Assembly: GCA_937896195.1 (NCBI GenBank) | Contig: CALBNC010000051.1 | Location: forward strand, 1 to 57,225 | Length of the DNA stretch: 57,225 bases | Source: an uncultured Gammaproteobacteria bacterium | GTDB lineage: Bacteria > Pseudomonadota > Gammaproteobacteria > PS1 > Pseudothioglobaceae | Direction of reading: 5' to 3' | Shown: one piece after another, positions 1 to 8,271 of the stretch | How the letters are laid out: each line of letters begins with the position of its first letter | Position numbering within the stretch: the stretch's first letter is position 1 | Program-made: the position numbers and the translations under genes | Notes under the pieces: model-generated | Told to the model about the DNA's origin: nothing | The model's database searches: none | What the model saw: the letters and a program-made list of their open reading frames with translations, nothing else

Positions 1-139
1 TAAAGAGTGCAGGAATAGTAAAGTCCGGCAAATGAATAATGCTTGATAGCCAATTAGTATGCCCACGAGTGGCAATCATTAAAAGTATCATGATATATAC
101 AGCAAAGAGAGTTCTAGTTTTGTTGATTTGATTAGTCAT
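1..139 (-). CDS. N-terminal part of a small membrane protein, possibly linked to cobalamin uptake
   Basis: A reading frame opens with ATG at 139 on the minus strand and runs off the window edge, giving 46 residues. The start lies 22 bases after the stop of the BtuB-like receptor and has an AGGA-type ribosome site, so the two are probably co-transcribed behind the same cobalamin riboswitch. A hydrophobic helix (about residues 10-22) is followed by the motif ATRGH and then HLPDF. This resembles the N-terminus of small integral membrane proteins found at B12-regulated loci (BtuM-like or DUF6580-like S components). The family assignment is from memory of general patterns and is tentative; the rest of the gene is outside the window. 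Confidence 0.5.
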   Translation of the reverse strand, partial: MTNQINKTRTLFAVYIMILLMIATRGHTNWLSSIIHLPDFTIPALF

Positions 140-161
140 TTTATTTCCTGTTAATCCTTAG

Positions 162-2138
162 TTAGAATTTATACTCTACACCTACATTAATATTTCTAGT
201 GAAGTTATTTGGAGTAACAACATCATTCCTTAACCAAAAACCATTTTTGTTTTCAAGTAAGTTCTGTACACTCATAGAAAACTCCACATCTTTAGAGTAT
301 TTATGTGAACCAGAAACATCTAAACTCTTAAACGCTGTTTGCTTCTGTACGTCTGTATTTGAGAAATCTTCAGCTGCATAAGTTTCACTACGCCATTTTT
401 GTGTGATGTTCAATTTAGACTTATCACTAATCTTATAGTTAACACCTAAGCTAATATTATGCTTAGATACACCAGGTAAATTGTTACCATCATACACATC
501 AGAACCTTGTGTTTCTTTATCGATTTTTGCAACAGTGTAATTATAATTCAAGTTTGTGTTTACTTTAGGGTTAACTACGTACTTATTTTGTAACTCTAAA
601 CCATATTTATGAGATTTATCAAGGTTAGTATTAGTCCAAGTAGATCCTTCTTTATGCAAATAAATCTCATTAGTAAGGCTAGATTTGAATACAGTTAACT
701 TAGTTTTAGTTTTATCTGTCTTATGGCTCAGGCCAACATTTAAAGTTTTAATCTTAGCAGGTTCCATAAATTCATTAAATTCTTGCCCAGTATAACCAGA
801 GTTGAATTTAAAAAAATTATCGATATTAGGTGCTTGGAAGCCACTATTGTAGTTTGAGAATACTGACAGGTTGTCATCAATACTTCTATTAATACCAATA
901 TCAAAAGCAGTTAGCTTGTTTTCTCTTAATTCTGTCGGGTTAGTTGATGATACGTATTTGTAATCAACAACTTCCTTTCTAGCACCTGCAGAGTAAGTGT
1001 TCTTATCTAGCTTATACACAGCTTTAGAAAATACAGACTTACTATCCTTTGATGTAGTGTTAGTATCAGATCCGGTATTTAGTCTTTCATTATCGAATGC
1101 ACTTACACCAGATACGACATCAAGGTTACCATCTTTATAAGCAACAGTGATTTTCTTCTGGTTGGTGTTATATTTGCTAACCGATGGGGCGCCGCCATTT
1201 TGCATTGCCGTACTTTCTTTATCTTCGAATGAATAATCAAATTTAGTTGTGAATTTATTCTTCTTATTCTCAACGGATAAATCCACATTATTTATTTTGT
1301 ATTTTTGCTGAGTATATGTAGAATTGTAAAGTCTACTACCCATCTGAGTAGGATTATCATTAAATTCTGCAGTGGTTAGGTTTCCAGGGTATCTAGTATC
1401 AACATTGGACGTACCTTTTGAAAGTGTAACTTCCGTGTTATTAGTTACATTTGCTGATAAAGTAATCTTATCATTATCATTAGTAGATTTGTCTTTATTA
1501 CCAGTGGCATCTGCTTCATTAAAACCACCAAACTCAGCTCTGCTACCAACGTAAGTCAGATCCATAGATTCATCTGAAAATCCTACTACTGTAGAAACAT
1601 TTTTGGCGCCATAATTACCAACAGAAACTTTAACTGAACTATTATTCTTGGTCTTAGTATAGATATGAATACCACCAGCCATTGCACCATCACCATAAAT
1701 GACTGAGCCACTACCTTTAGTAATTTCTATCTTTTTGATGTTATTAATATCTAAGTTGGCCAAATACTGAGGATTACTATCAATATTATTTAAGCGTCTT
1801 CCATTAAGTGTTATCACGATATTTTCATAACCGTTTGTTAGTCCAAAACCACGAGTATTTATTTTTTGAGCAAATGGGTTTCCAGATGCAGGTGTTACTA
1901 CTAACGAAGTATTCTGACCTAAGAATTCAAAAATATCACTTGAACCTGACTTCTTAATATCAGCACCAGTATAAATCTCTGATGCAAAGGTAGATTTAAA
2001 ATCATCTGTAGCAAAGATACTACTTTCTATTTTAGTTGGGTTCAAATAAATCGGAATAGGGCCTAGTATAGCGTTCGATGCGGTAGAGAAAGTTAGTGCT
2101 GATACTGCAGCAACCACGCAGAGTTGTGTGAATTTCAT
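162..2138 (-). CDS. btuB: TonB-dependent outer-membrane receptor, probable cobalamin receptor BtuB-like
   Basis: Predicted outer-membrane beta-barrel that imports a ligand using TonB energy. The 658-residue form starts at the ATG at 2138, because it begins with a clean signal peptide (MKFTQLCVVAAVSALTF, cleavage near SNA) and has AAGGAT upstream; a longer frame reaching 2231 would run through the riboswitch. The plug domain is recognisable around residues 50-175, with motifs NTRGFG, VTLNGRR-like VITLNGRR, and IYGDGAMAGGIHI. The remaining two thirds alternate polar and aromatic residues as a barrel does and end in Phe (VEYKF), the usual outer-membrane signal. Substrate is inferred from the cobalamin riboswitch immediately upstream. 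Length is close to BtuB (about 610 residues). The barrel itself is too divergent to prove the ligand. Confidence 0.85.
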   Translation of the reverse strand: MKFTQLCVVAAVSALTFSTASNAILGPIPIYLNPTKIESSIFATDDFKSTFASEIYTGADIKKSGSSDIFEFLGQNTSLVVTPASGNPFAQKINTRGFGLTNGYENIVITLNGRRLNNIDSNPQYLANLDINNIKKIEITKGSGSVIYGDGAMAGGIHIYTKTKNNSSVKVSVGNYGAKNVSTVVGFSDESMDLTYVGSRAEFGGFNEADATGNKDKSTNDNDKITLSANVTNNTEVTLSKGTSNVDTRYPGNLTTAEFNDNPTQMGSRLYNSTYTQQKYKINNVDLSVENKKNKFTTKFDYSFEDKESTAMQNGGAPSVSKYNTNQKKITVAYKDGNLDVVSGVSAFDNERLNTGSDTNTTSKDSKSVFSKAVYKLDKNTYSAGARKEVVDYKYVSSTNPTELRENKLTAFDIGINRSIDDNLSVFSNYNSGFQAPNIDNFFKFNSGYTGQEFNEFMEPAKIKTLNVGLSHKTDKTKTKLTVFKSSLTNEIYLHKEGSTWTNTNLDKSHKYGLELQNKYVVNPKVNTNLNYNYTVAKIDKETQGSDVYDGNNLPGVSKHNISLGVNYKISDKSKLNITQKWRSETYAAEDFSNTDVQKQTAFKSLDVSGSHKYSKDVEFSMSVQNLLENKNGFWLRNDVVTPNNFTRNINVGVEYKF

Positions 2139-2167
2139 GATAGTCATCCTTCGTGAGATTAAAAAAA

Positions 2168-2245
2168 GATTATGTATCGGACTGATTTCGTAAAGAAAAA
2201 TACCGTTGCGAGGACAGCGTGGGATTGACACCCACTTCCATAATC
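2168..2245 (-). promoter_or_regulatory. Cobalamin riboswitch, short (class II-like) form
   Basis: Read on the minus strand, the 5' leader of the receptor gene holds a closing stem GATTATG (2245-2239) pairing with CATAATC (2174-2168), then GGAAG, a hairpin GTGGG/CCCAC whose 7-base loop is TGTCAAT, followed by GCTGTCCTCGCAACGGTA, and finally AGTCCGATAC. The TGNNAAT loop, the GCAACGGTA segment and the AGTCCGA element are hallmark conserved parts of cobalamin riboswitches (as in E. coli btuB and the short marine env8 type). It sits 30 bases before the ATG, so control of translation or early termination is likely. Cobalamin would be expected to switch the receptor off. Confidence 0.88.
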
Positions 2246-2256
2246 AAGTGAGCGAG

Positions 2257-2285
2257 ATTATAGACTATTGTTAATATGATTTAAA
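2257..2285 (-). promoter_or_regulatory. Probable promoter of the riboswitch-btuB transcript
   Basis: On the minus strand TTTAAA (2285-2280) and a perfect TATAAT (2262-2257) are 17 bases apart, placing the transcript start just before the riboswitch. The -10 is strong and the -35 weak. Sequence inference only. Confidence 0.5.
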
Positions 2286-2412
2286 ATTAATAAAAACCAT
2301 GTGTTAGCTATGATTGATCTAGAACAGATTATTGAGGTTGTATCCTTGAAAAATTTAGCTAATATTGACGTAAAATAAGGGCTAAATTTATTACAGAATT
2401 ATTTGGGAAATA

Positions 2413-3498
2413 ATGTCAATGAGTGAAATATATAACTTTAGCGCTGGTCCGGCAGCGCTACCTAAATCAGTATTGTGCCAGATTCAAGAAGAATTATTGG
2501 AGTATGGCAATGCCAAAGCATCAGTGATGGAGATATCTCATCGTGGTGTTGATTTTATGCAGGTGGCTCAAAAAGCTGAGCAAGATTTACGCGATTTGAT
2601 GAACATTCCTAGTAACTACAAAGTCTTATTTTTACAAGGCGGCGCATCATCACAATTTTCTATGGTGCCGATTAATTTATTGCGCGGTAAAACTAAAGCT
2701 AATTATGCCAATACTGGACACTGGTCAGTTAAGGCAATTGAAGAGGCGCAGCGCTATTGCGATGTAAATATCTGCACAGATAGTAGCGTGAATAAATTTA
2801 CCGATATTGAAGATTTTTCAAACTGGCATATTGATGAGTCTGCAGCATACCTCCACTACACACCCAATGAAACTATTGCCGGCTTGGAATTTGATTTCAT
2901 TCCAGAAGTGGATATGCCAGTTGTGGCAGATATGTCATCATCAATATTGTCGCGAGAGATTGATGTATCTAAGTTTGGTGTTATTTATGCGGGCGCACAA
3001 AAAAATATCGGTGTAGCAGGCGCAACCATTGTTATCGTACGAGAAGACTTAATTGGTGATGTCGTGGCTAAACAGCCCATATTGTTTGATTATTCAACAC
3101 AAGCTGATAACGATTCTATGTTTAACACGCCAACAACCTTTGCCTGGTATACAGCTGGACTTGTATTTGAGTGGCTAAAAGCTCAGGGCGGAATTAAAGC
3201 CATGTCACAAATTAATGATCGTAAGGCTAGCAAGCTTTATCAGGCAATTGATAGTTCTGATTTCTATTCAAACCCTGTTAACCCTAAATATCGTTCATGG
3301 ATGAATGTTCCATTTATATTGGCAGACAACAGTCTTAATAAACTATTCTTAGAAAAGTCTTATAATGCTAACTTATTAGCACTAAAGGGTCACAAGTCTG
3401 TGGGCGGGATGCGTGCCAGTATTTACAATGCCATGCCTGAAAGTGGGGTGGATGCACTAATTGAATTTATGACTGATTTTGAAAGGCAACATGGGTAA
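2413..3498 (+). CDS. serC: Phosphoserine aminotransferase SerC
   Basis: PLP enzyme that makes 3-phosphoserine from 3-phosphohydroxypyruvate and glutamate; it also serves the pyridoxine pathway, for which pdxJ is at 20750. The 361 residues match the family length. The N-terminus has the signature IYNFSAGPAALP, and the PLP lysine lies in AGAQKNIGVAG (about residue 196). First gene of a five-gene operon with pheA, hisC, tyrA and aroA, the order known from Pseudomonas-type supraoperons. Two ATGs occur 6 bases apart (2413 and 2419); GGGA lies 4 bases before the first and 10 before the second, so the second may be the true start. The stop overlaps the pheA start. Confidence 0.96.
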   Translation: MSMSEIYNFSAGPAALPKSVLCQIQEELLEYGNAKASVMEISHRGVDFMQVAQKAEQDLRDLMNIPSNYKVLFLQGGASSQFSMVPINLLRGKTKANYANTGHWSVKAIEEAQRYCDVNICTDSSVNKFTDIEDFSNWHIDESAAYLHYTPNETIAGLEFDFIPEVDMPVVADMSSSILSREIDVSKFGVIYAGAQKNIGVAGATIVIVREDLIGDVVAKQPILFDYSTQADNDSMFNTPTTFAWYTAGLVFEWLKAQGGIKAMSQINDRKASKLYQAIDSSDFYSNPVNPKYRSWMNVPFILADNSLNKLFLEKSYNANLLALKGHKSVGGMRASIYNAMPESGVDALIEFMTDFERQHG

Positions 3499-4570
3499 GA
3501 AAACATTAGCAGAATTACGAGTTGAAATTGATGCGCTTGATCAACAAGTGCAAACGCTTATCGGCAAGCGAGCTGATTTAGCGGGCGAAGTTGCGACAGT
3601 TAAAAGAGCGGATGATATTAATAGCGTGTTCTATCGACCTGAGCGAGAAGCTCAAGTATTACGCTCTATTATTGAGCGTAATAAAAGCCAACTGAAAGAC
3701 AAAGACATGGCACATATTTTTCGTGAAATTATGTCAGCTTGTCTTGCTCTAGAGCAGCCTCTTAATATTGCTTACTTAGGCCCTGAAGGAACATTCACCC
3801 AAGAGGCTGCTTTAAAACATTTTGGTCACGCTGTCTCCACACTTGATTGCGCTAGTATTGACGAGATTTTTCATCAAGTTGAAAAAGGCAATGCACATTA
3901 TGGCGTGGTGCCAATTGAAAATTCATCAAATGGCGTTATTGGTGGTACGGTAGATATGCTTTATTCACAAGACCTTAAGATTTGTGGTGAAGTGGAAATA
4001 TCTATTCAGCATCAGCTCATGAGTGCTGATCAATCAATTGAAATTAAAACGATTTACGCACATCAACAAGCGCTTGATCAATGTCAGCGATGGTTAGCAA
4101 ATCATTATCCCAATGCTCAATTAAAAGCGGTCGCCTCTAATGCTTTAGCTGCTCGAATGGTTAAAGACGAAGTGGGCGCTGCTGCCATTGCCTCAGAAGC
4201 CGCTTTAAGTTTGTATGAGCTAGAGAGGGTGGCTAAAAATATTGAGGACAAAGCTGGTAATACGACTCGATTCTTGATACTCAGCAAAGAATCTATAGAG
4301 CCTTCAGGTAAAGATAAAACCTCTATTTTGGTTGTTACTAAACACGAATCTGGCGCGTTATTTGATTTGCTTGAACCTTTTAAAGAGCAAGGTATTAATA
4401 TGATGCAGCTAGCACGTCACCCAATTCCTGGTGTGAAGTGGGAGTACTTATTTTTGATCGATATTGAAGGTCATCAAGACGATGATAAAGTGAAAATTGC
4501 CTTAGCTGAAGTTGAAAAAAGAGTAATTAAAGTGAGTATTTTAGGTTCATATCCTATTGCTATATTATGA
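3491..4570 (+). CDS. pheA: Bifunctional chorismate mutase / prephenate dehydratase
   Basis: Converts chorismate to prephenate and then to phenylpyruvate for phenylalanine synthesis. Three parts are visible: an AroQ-type mutase helix bundle (residues 1-90, LAELRVEIDALDQQV), a prephenate dehydratase domain beginning AYLGPEGTFTQEAAL (about residue 95) with the family motif TTRFLIL, and a C-terminal ACT domain (from about 275) for feedback by phenylalanine. The start at 3491 (MGKKTLAELR) overlaps the serC stop by 8 bases (ATGGGTAA); an in-frame ATG 12 bases earlier is less likely. The stop overlaps hisC by ATGA, so translation is probably coupled. Confidence 0.96.
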   Translation: MGKKTLAELRVEIDALDQQVQTLIGKRADLAGEVATVKRADDINSVFYRPEREAQVLRSIIERNKSQLKDKDMAHIFREIMSACLALEQPLNIAYLGPEGTFTQEAALKHFGHAVSTLDCASIDEIFHQVEKGNAHYGVVPIENSSNGVIGGTVDMLYSQDLKICGEVEISIQHQLMSADQSIEIKTIYAHQQALDQCQRWLANHYPNAQLKAVASNALAARMVKDEVGAAAIASEAALSLYELERVAKNIEDKAGNTTRFLILSKESIEPSGKDKTSILVVTKHESGALFDLLEPFKEQGINMMQLARHPIPGVKWEYLFLIDIEGHQDDDKVKIALAEVEKRVIKVSILGSYPIAIL

Positions 4571-5631
4571 GTGTTTGTGAGGTAGTTAAGGGCTTAAAGC
4601 CTTACCAGGGCGGCAAGCCAATTAGTGAATTACAGCGGGAATACGGGCTTAAGCGCGTCGTCAAGTTAGCCAGTAACGAAAATCCGCTGGGCGTTGGTCA
4701 AAAAACCCTTGAGGCAATGCAAAAAGCTGTGAGTGAAGTGGATCGCTATCCAGATGGAAATGGCTTTGAGCTAAAACGAGCAATTAGCAATTATCTTGAT
4801 GTGTCGGCAGACATGATCACATTAGGCAATGGCTCAAATGATATTTTGGAGTTAATTGCTAAAGCTTATGTTTGTTCTTCAACTGATGAGGTTATTTTTT
4901 CAGAGTATGCTTTTGTTGTATATCCACTAGCTACTCAAGCTTTAGGTGCAACTGCTGTTGTTACGAAATCAAAAGATTTTGGCCATGATCTAGAAGCTAT
5001 GCTGTTAGCAATTACTGATAAAACCAAGCTTATCTTTATTGCCAATCCTAATAATCCAACAGGCACTTTACTCTCTGATGAAGCGGTTCATGCTTTTTTA
5101 TCACGCGTTCCAAATTCTATTGCAGTTGTATTAGACCAGGCATATTTTGAATATCTTGATCATGCTGATAGAGCTATTGGCTGGCTTGCAGAATTTGAAA
5201 ATTTAATCATCACTCGTACATTTTCTAAGGCTTATGGCTTGGCAGGTTTAAGAGTGGGCTATTGTGTTTCAAGTGAAAAAATTGCGGATTATCTTAATCG
5301 CATTCGCCAACCTTTTAATGTTAATCATGTGGCTCAAGTAGCAGCTGTTGCAGCCTTGGGCGACCAATCTCATTTAGTACGCTCAGTGATAGCTAACAAT
5401 AACGGACTTAAGCAATTAGAGCAAGGATTTGACAAACTAGGATTGTCCTACATCCCCTCATCAGCCAATTTTATTTCCGTTAAAGTTGATGATTCAGTCA
5501 AACTTTATCAGCAATTATTAGAACTCGGATTTATTGTTCGTCCAGTTGAAATGAAAAACTACTTGCGAGTGTCAATAGGCACCTCAAGAGAAATTTCAGA
5601 TTTCCTAGATGCGTTAAAATCATTATTATGA
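4567..5631 (+). CDS. hisC: Histidinol-phosphate aminotransferase (HisC2-type), likely also aromatic
   Basis: Fold-type I PLP aminotransferase of 354 residues. Motifs include KLASNENPLG near the N-terminus, ANPNNPTGT in the middle, and the PLP lysine in RTFSKAYGLAGLRVGY. Family members make histidinol phosphate, but copies placed inside a pheA-tyrA operon, as here, usually transaminate phenylpyruvate and hydroxyphenylpyruvate too. The other his genes in the window, hisG and hisD, lie 24 kb away and do not include hisC, so this copy may serve both pathways. It overlaps pheA and tyrA by ATGA at both ends. Confidence 0.93.
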   Translation: MSVCEVVKGLKPYQGGKPISELQREYGLKRVVKLASNENPLGVGQKTLEAMQKAVSEVDRYPDGNGFELKRAISNYLDVSADMITLGNGSNDILELIAKAYVCSSTDEVIFSEYAFVVYPLATQALGATAVVTKSKDFGHDLEAMLLAITDKTKLIFIANPNNPTGTLLSDEAVHAFLSRVPNSIAVVLDQAYFEYLDHADRAIGWLAEFENLIITRTFSKAYGLAGLRVGYCVSSEKIADYLNRIRQPFNVNHVAQVAAVAALGDQSHLVRSVIANNNGLKQLEQGFDKLGLSYIPSSANFISVKVDDSVKLYQQLLELGFIVRPVEMKNYLRVSIGTSREISDFLDALKSLL

Positions 5632-6479
5632 ATAAGATTTGTATTATTGGTGTTGGGTTGATTGGTGGCTCATTTGCTGCAGGCTTAAAAAAAGCTAATA
5701 AAGTTGCTAGTATTGTAGGATTTGGCAGGGATGAGAATAACTTAGCCAAAGCAAAAGAGCTAAATATTATTGACGAGTACACACTTGACATCGCTAAAGC
5801 ACTTGATGGCGCAGATTTGGTGCTGATTGCCACCCCAGTTAATAGTTTTAAAGCAATACTAGAAATGATCAAGCCACATGTTAACGAAAAAATGATTATT
5901 ACTGATGTGGGTAGCACTAAAGGAAGTATTGTTCAAATTGCTAAGCAAGTATTTGGACATATGCCTGAAAATTTTATTCCTGCACATCCAATTGCCGGCA
6001 AAGAGCGCAGTGGCGTTGAAGCAGCTGACGCAACTTTATTTAATCATAGGCGTGTCATTATTACTCCAGGCAAAAATGCCAATACTCAAGCTGTTGTTAC
6101 AGTGAGTGATTTATGGGAAAGTGTGGGCGCGAAAATAGAAATTATGAATGAAATTAAACACGATGACTTATTAGCCATGACGTCACATCTACCTCATATG
6201 TTAGCTTTTTCACTCATGGATTATTTGATATCAAGTAATCCAGAAGCGTGTAAATATGCAGCAGGCGGATTTAAAGACTTCTCTCGAATAGCTTCAAGTG
6301 ATGCGGTTATGTGGCGAGATATTTGTATTAATAATTCAGATCAAATAGTTAAGCACATTGAAGGCTATCAAAAAAGCCTAGATAAAGTCGCTAATTTAAT
6401 TAAAAATCAACAACCAAAAGAACTAGAAAAACTATTCCTTGATGCAAAATCTGCAAGAGATAGCTGGTTAAAAGACTAA
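5628..6479 (+). CDS. tyrA: Prephenate (or arogenate) dehydrogenase TyrA
   Basis: NAD(P)-dependent oxidation of prephenate to 4-hydroxyphenylpyruvate for tyrosine. The 283 residues begin with a Rossmann glycine motif (IIGVGLIGGSFA). The catalytic segment is recognisable as PAHPIAGKERSGVEAA (about residues 118-133), followed by a helical dimerisation half with HDDLLAMTSHLPHMLAF. It is a single-domain enzyme, not fused to aroA as in Pseudomonas, although aroA follows after only 5 bases. No ACT domain is present, so feedback control by tyrosine, if any, must be direct. Confidence 0.95.
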   Translation: MNKICIIGVGLIGGSFAAGLKKANKVASIVGFGRDENNLAKAKELNIIDEYTLDIAKALDGADLVLIATPVNSFKAILEMIKPHVNEKMIITDVGSTKGSIVQIAKQVFGHMPENFIPAHPIAGKERSGVEAADATLFNHRRVIITPGKNANTQAVVTVSDLWESVGAKIEIMNEIKHDDLLAMTSHLPHMLAFSLMDYLISSNPEACKYAAGGFKDFSRIASSDAVMWRDICINNSDQIVKHIEGYQKSLDKVANLIKNQQPKELEKLFLDAKSARDSWLKD

Positions 6480-6484
6480 ATATT

Positions 6485-7786
6485 ATGAGTAAGTTTATTG
6501 CAAAACCGGCGACAACTTTGTCGGGTGAGTTAAAAATTCCAGGTGATAAGTCTATCTCTCATCGATCTATCATGCTCGGCTCCTTAAGTGAAGGTGTGAC
6601 AAAAGTTTCAGGATTTTTAGAAGGTGAGGACGCGTTATCAACCCTTAAGGCTTTTCAAGCTATGGGGGTTAAAATTGAGCGTGAAGATGATAATGTTACT
6701 ATTCATGGTGTTGGTATTCATGGCTTAAAAAATCCGGAAAAACCACTAGATTTGGGAAACTCAGGTACCTCTATACGCTTAATGTCTGGCATTCTAGCCG
6801 CTCAAGCGTTTGATAGTGAATTAGTCGGCGATGAGTCGCTTTCTAAAAGACCGATGGATAGAGTGATAAACCCGTTAAAAGATATGGGTGCAGTCATTCA
6901 AAGTAACGATGGTAAGCCACCCCTTAAGATTACTGGCGGACAATCCTTAAAAGGTATTCATTATGATTTACCAGTAGCATCAGCCCAAGTCAAATCTTGT
7001 GTTTTACTAGCGGGTTTGTACGCCGATGGCGATACTTGTGTTACTGAGCCAGCACCAACTCGCGATCATACAGAGCGTATGTTAAAAGGCCTAGGCTATG
7101 ATGTTCGTGTTAATGATAATCAGATGTGCCTTACAGGTGGTGGCAAACTTAGTGCAACTGCAATACAAGTTCCGAGTGATATTTCTTCTGCTGCATTTTT
7201 CATGGTGGCAGCTTGCATTGCACCAAAATCAGACATCACGCTAATGGGTGTTAATATTAATCCAACTCGAACCGGTGTGATTGACATTCTAAAGTTAATG
7301 GGTGCAAATCTAACACTTTCTAATGAGCGCGAAATCGGTGGTGAATTATTAGCAGATATTCGTATTAAATCATCAGAGTTAAAAGGCATTCAAATCCCTA
7401 AAGCTTTAGTGCCATTAGCAATTGATGAATTTCCAGCGGTGTTTATTGCTGCTAGTTGCGCCCAAGGGGAGACAATCCTAACAGGTGCTAAAGAGCTCAG
7501 AGTTAAGGAATCAGACCGCATTCAAGTAATGGCTGATGGCTTAGATATTTTAGGTGTTAAAAATGAAGTGCTAGACGACGGCATTAAAATTCAAGGCGGT
7601 GAATTTAAAGAACCAACATCAATCATTGAATCTCATCATGATCATCGTATTTCAATGGCTTTTGCCATTGCTTCTTTAAGGTGTGCTTATCCTATTGAAA
7701 TTAATGGGGTAGATAATGTCATGACCTCTTTTCCCAATTTTGTTGATTTAGCTAATTCAGCAGGCATGGATATTACTGAAGTTTAA
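6485..7786 (+). CDS. aroA: 3-phosphoshikimate 1-carboxyvinyltransferase (EPSP synthase)
   Basis: Sixth step of the shikimate pathway: joins shikimate-3-phosphate and phosphoenolpyruvate. 433 residues. Visible motifs are the N-terminal GDKSISHRSIMLG, the active-site loop LGNSGTSIRLMSG, RPMDRV, ASAQVKSCVLLAG, TRDHTERML and the C-terminal KESDRI with DHRISMAF. The SAQVKS and NPTRTG blocks resemble the class II branch of the family, while the loop glycine typical of most enzymes is kept. Last gene of the serC operon, followed by a strong terminator. Confidence 0.96.
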   Translation: MSKFIAKPATTLSGELKIPGDKSISHRSIMLGSLSEGVTKVSGFLEGEDALSTLKAFQAMGVKIEREDDNVTIHGVGIHGLKNPEKPLDLGNSGTSIRLMSGILAAQAFDSELVGDESLSKRPMDRVINPLKDMGAVIQSNDGKPPLKITGGQSLKGIHYDLPVASAQVKSCVLLAGLYADGDTCVTEPAPTRDHTERMLKGLGYDVRVNDNQMCLTGGGKLSATAIQVPSDISSAAFFMVAACIAPKSDITLMGVNINPTRTGVIDILKLMGANLTLSNEREIGGELLADIRIKSSELKGIQIPKALVPLAIDEFPAVFIAASCAQGETILTGAKELRVKESDRIQVMADGLDILGVKNEVLDDGIKIQGGEFKEPTSIIESHHDHRISMAFAIASLRCAYPIEINGVDNVMTSFPNFVDLANSAGMDITEV

Positions 7787-7804
7787 GAAAATATTTAAAC
7801 CAAT

Positions 7805-7834
7805 AAAAAAGGCGCTCAATGAGCGCCTTTTTTT
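7805..7834. terminator. Bidirectional intrinsic terminator between aroA and the dsrC-like gene
   Basis: GGCGCTC (7811-7817) pairs with GAGCGCC (7821-7827) around a 3-base loop, flanked by an A-run before and a T-run of seven after. It can end the aroA operon on the plus strand and the convergent gene on the minus strand. Confidence 0.9.
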
Positions 7835-7856
7835 ATTAAGTTAAAAAGCTTAATGC

Positions 7857-8183
7857 TTAGTAACCACCTTTACGTCTAGTTTCTGGAAGGCCAGCAACTT
7901 TACCCGCTTGTTTAGCAGGACCTTTAGGGAATAAGTTATACAACTCTTTAGTGCCTAATTTACCATCCCAATCATCTTTCAAGCCTTTAACCATGTTGCG
8001 CTCGTTAGGTTGGTTGGCGTTATTGTTGATATATTCATTACGCAGGAAATTAATCAATTTAAAGCTATCATCGGTTAATTCAACACCTTCTTCTGCTGCA
8101 ATTTCATGAGCAATGTCTTCGTTCCAAGTATTAAGATCAACTAAGTAACCGTGAGCGTCTCTTTCTAAATCTGATAATGCCAT
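7857..8183 (-). CDS. DsrC/TusE-family protein lacking both redox cysteines
   Basis: A 108-residue protein with the DsrC fold signature: LNTWNEDIAHEIAAEEGVEL, then LINFLRNEY and the C-terminal arm LYNLFPKGPAKQ. In true DsrC the arm carries two cysteines, one after KQA/KQG and one next to the last residue, which carry sulfur as a trisulfide. Here the arm reads KQAGKVAGLP and ends RRKGGY, so both positions are glycine and no cysteine occurs anywhere. It cannot do DsrC or TusE sulfur-transfer chemistry. Cysteine-free paralogues in sulfur oxidizers have been suggested to act as regulators (RspA-type); function here is unknown. A very strong GGAGGA site precedes the ATG, suggesting high expression. 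It stands alone, away from any dsr operon in the window. Confidence 0.9.
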   Translation of the reverse strand: MALSDLERDAHGYLVDLNTWNEDIAHEIAAEEGVELTDDSFKLINFLRNEYINNNANQPNERNMVKGLKDDWDGKLGTKELYNLFPKGPAKQAGKVAGLPETRRKGGY

Positions 8184-8217
8184 TGTATTTCCTCCAATAT
8201 AAAAACTATAAAAAGAA

Positions 8218-8233
8218 GTTATTATATAATAAC
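8218..8233. promoter_or_regulatory. Perfect 16-bp palindrome between divergent dsrC-like gene and lepB
   Basis: GTTATTATATAATAAC is identical on both strands and lies in the 88-base gap between two divergent starts. It contains TATAAT in each direction (8225-8230 plus; 8226-8221 minus), so it could supply overlapping divergent -10 boxes or bind a dimeric regulator. No good -35 partner is seen on either side. Confidence 0.5.
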
Positions 8234-8271
8234 AACGTTTTGCTTTACCTTTTTTTTGTACGGATATTATT

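Noticed and set aside
2139-2231. 31-residue N-terminal extension of the BtuB-like receptor
   Set aside because: It would translate the riboswitch and would mask the signal peptide.
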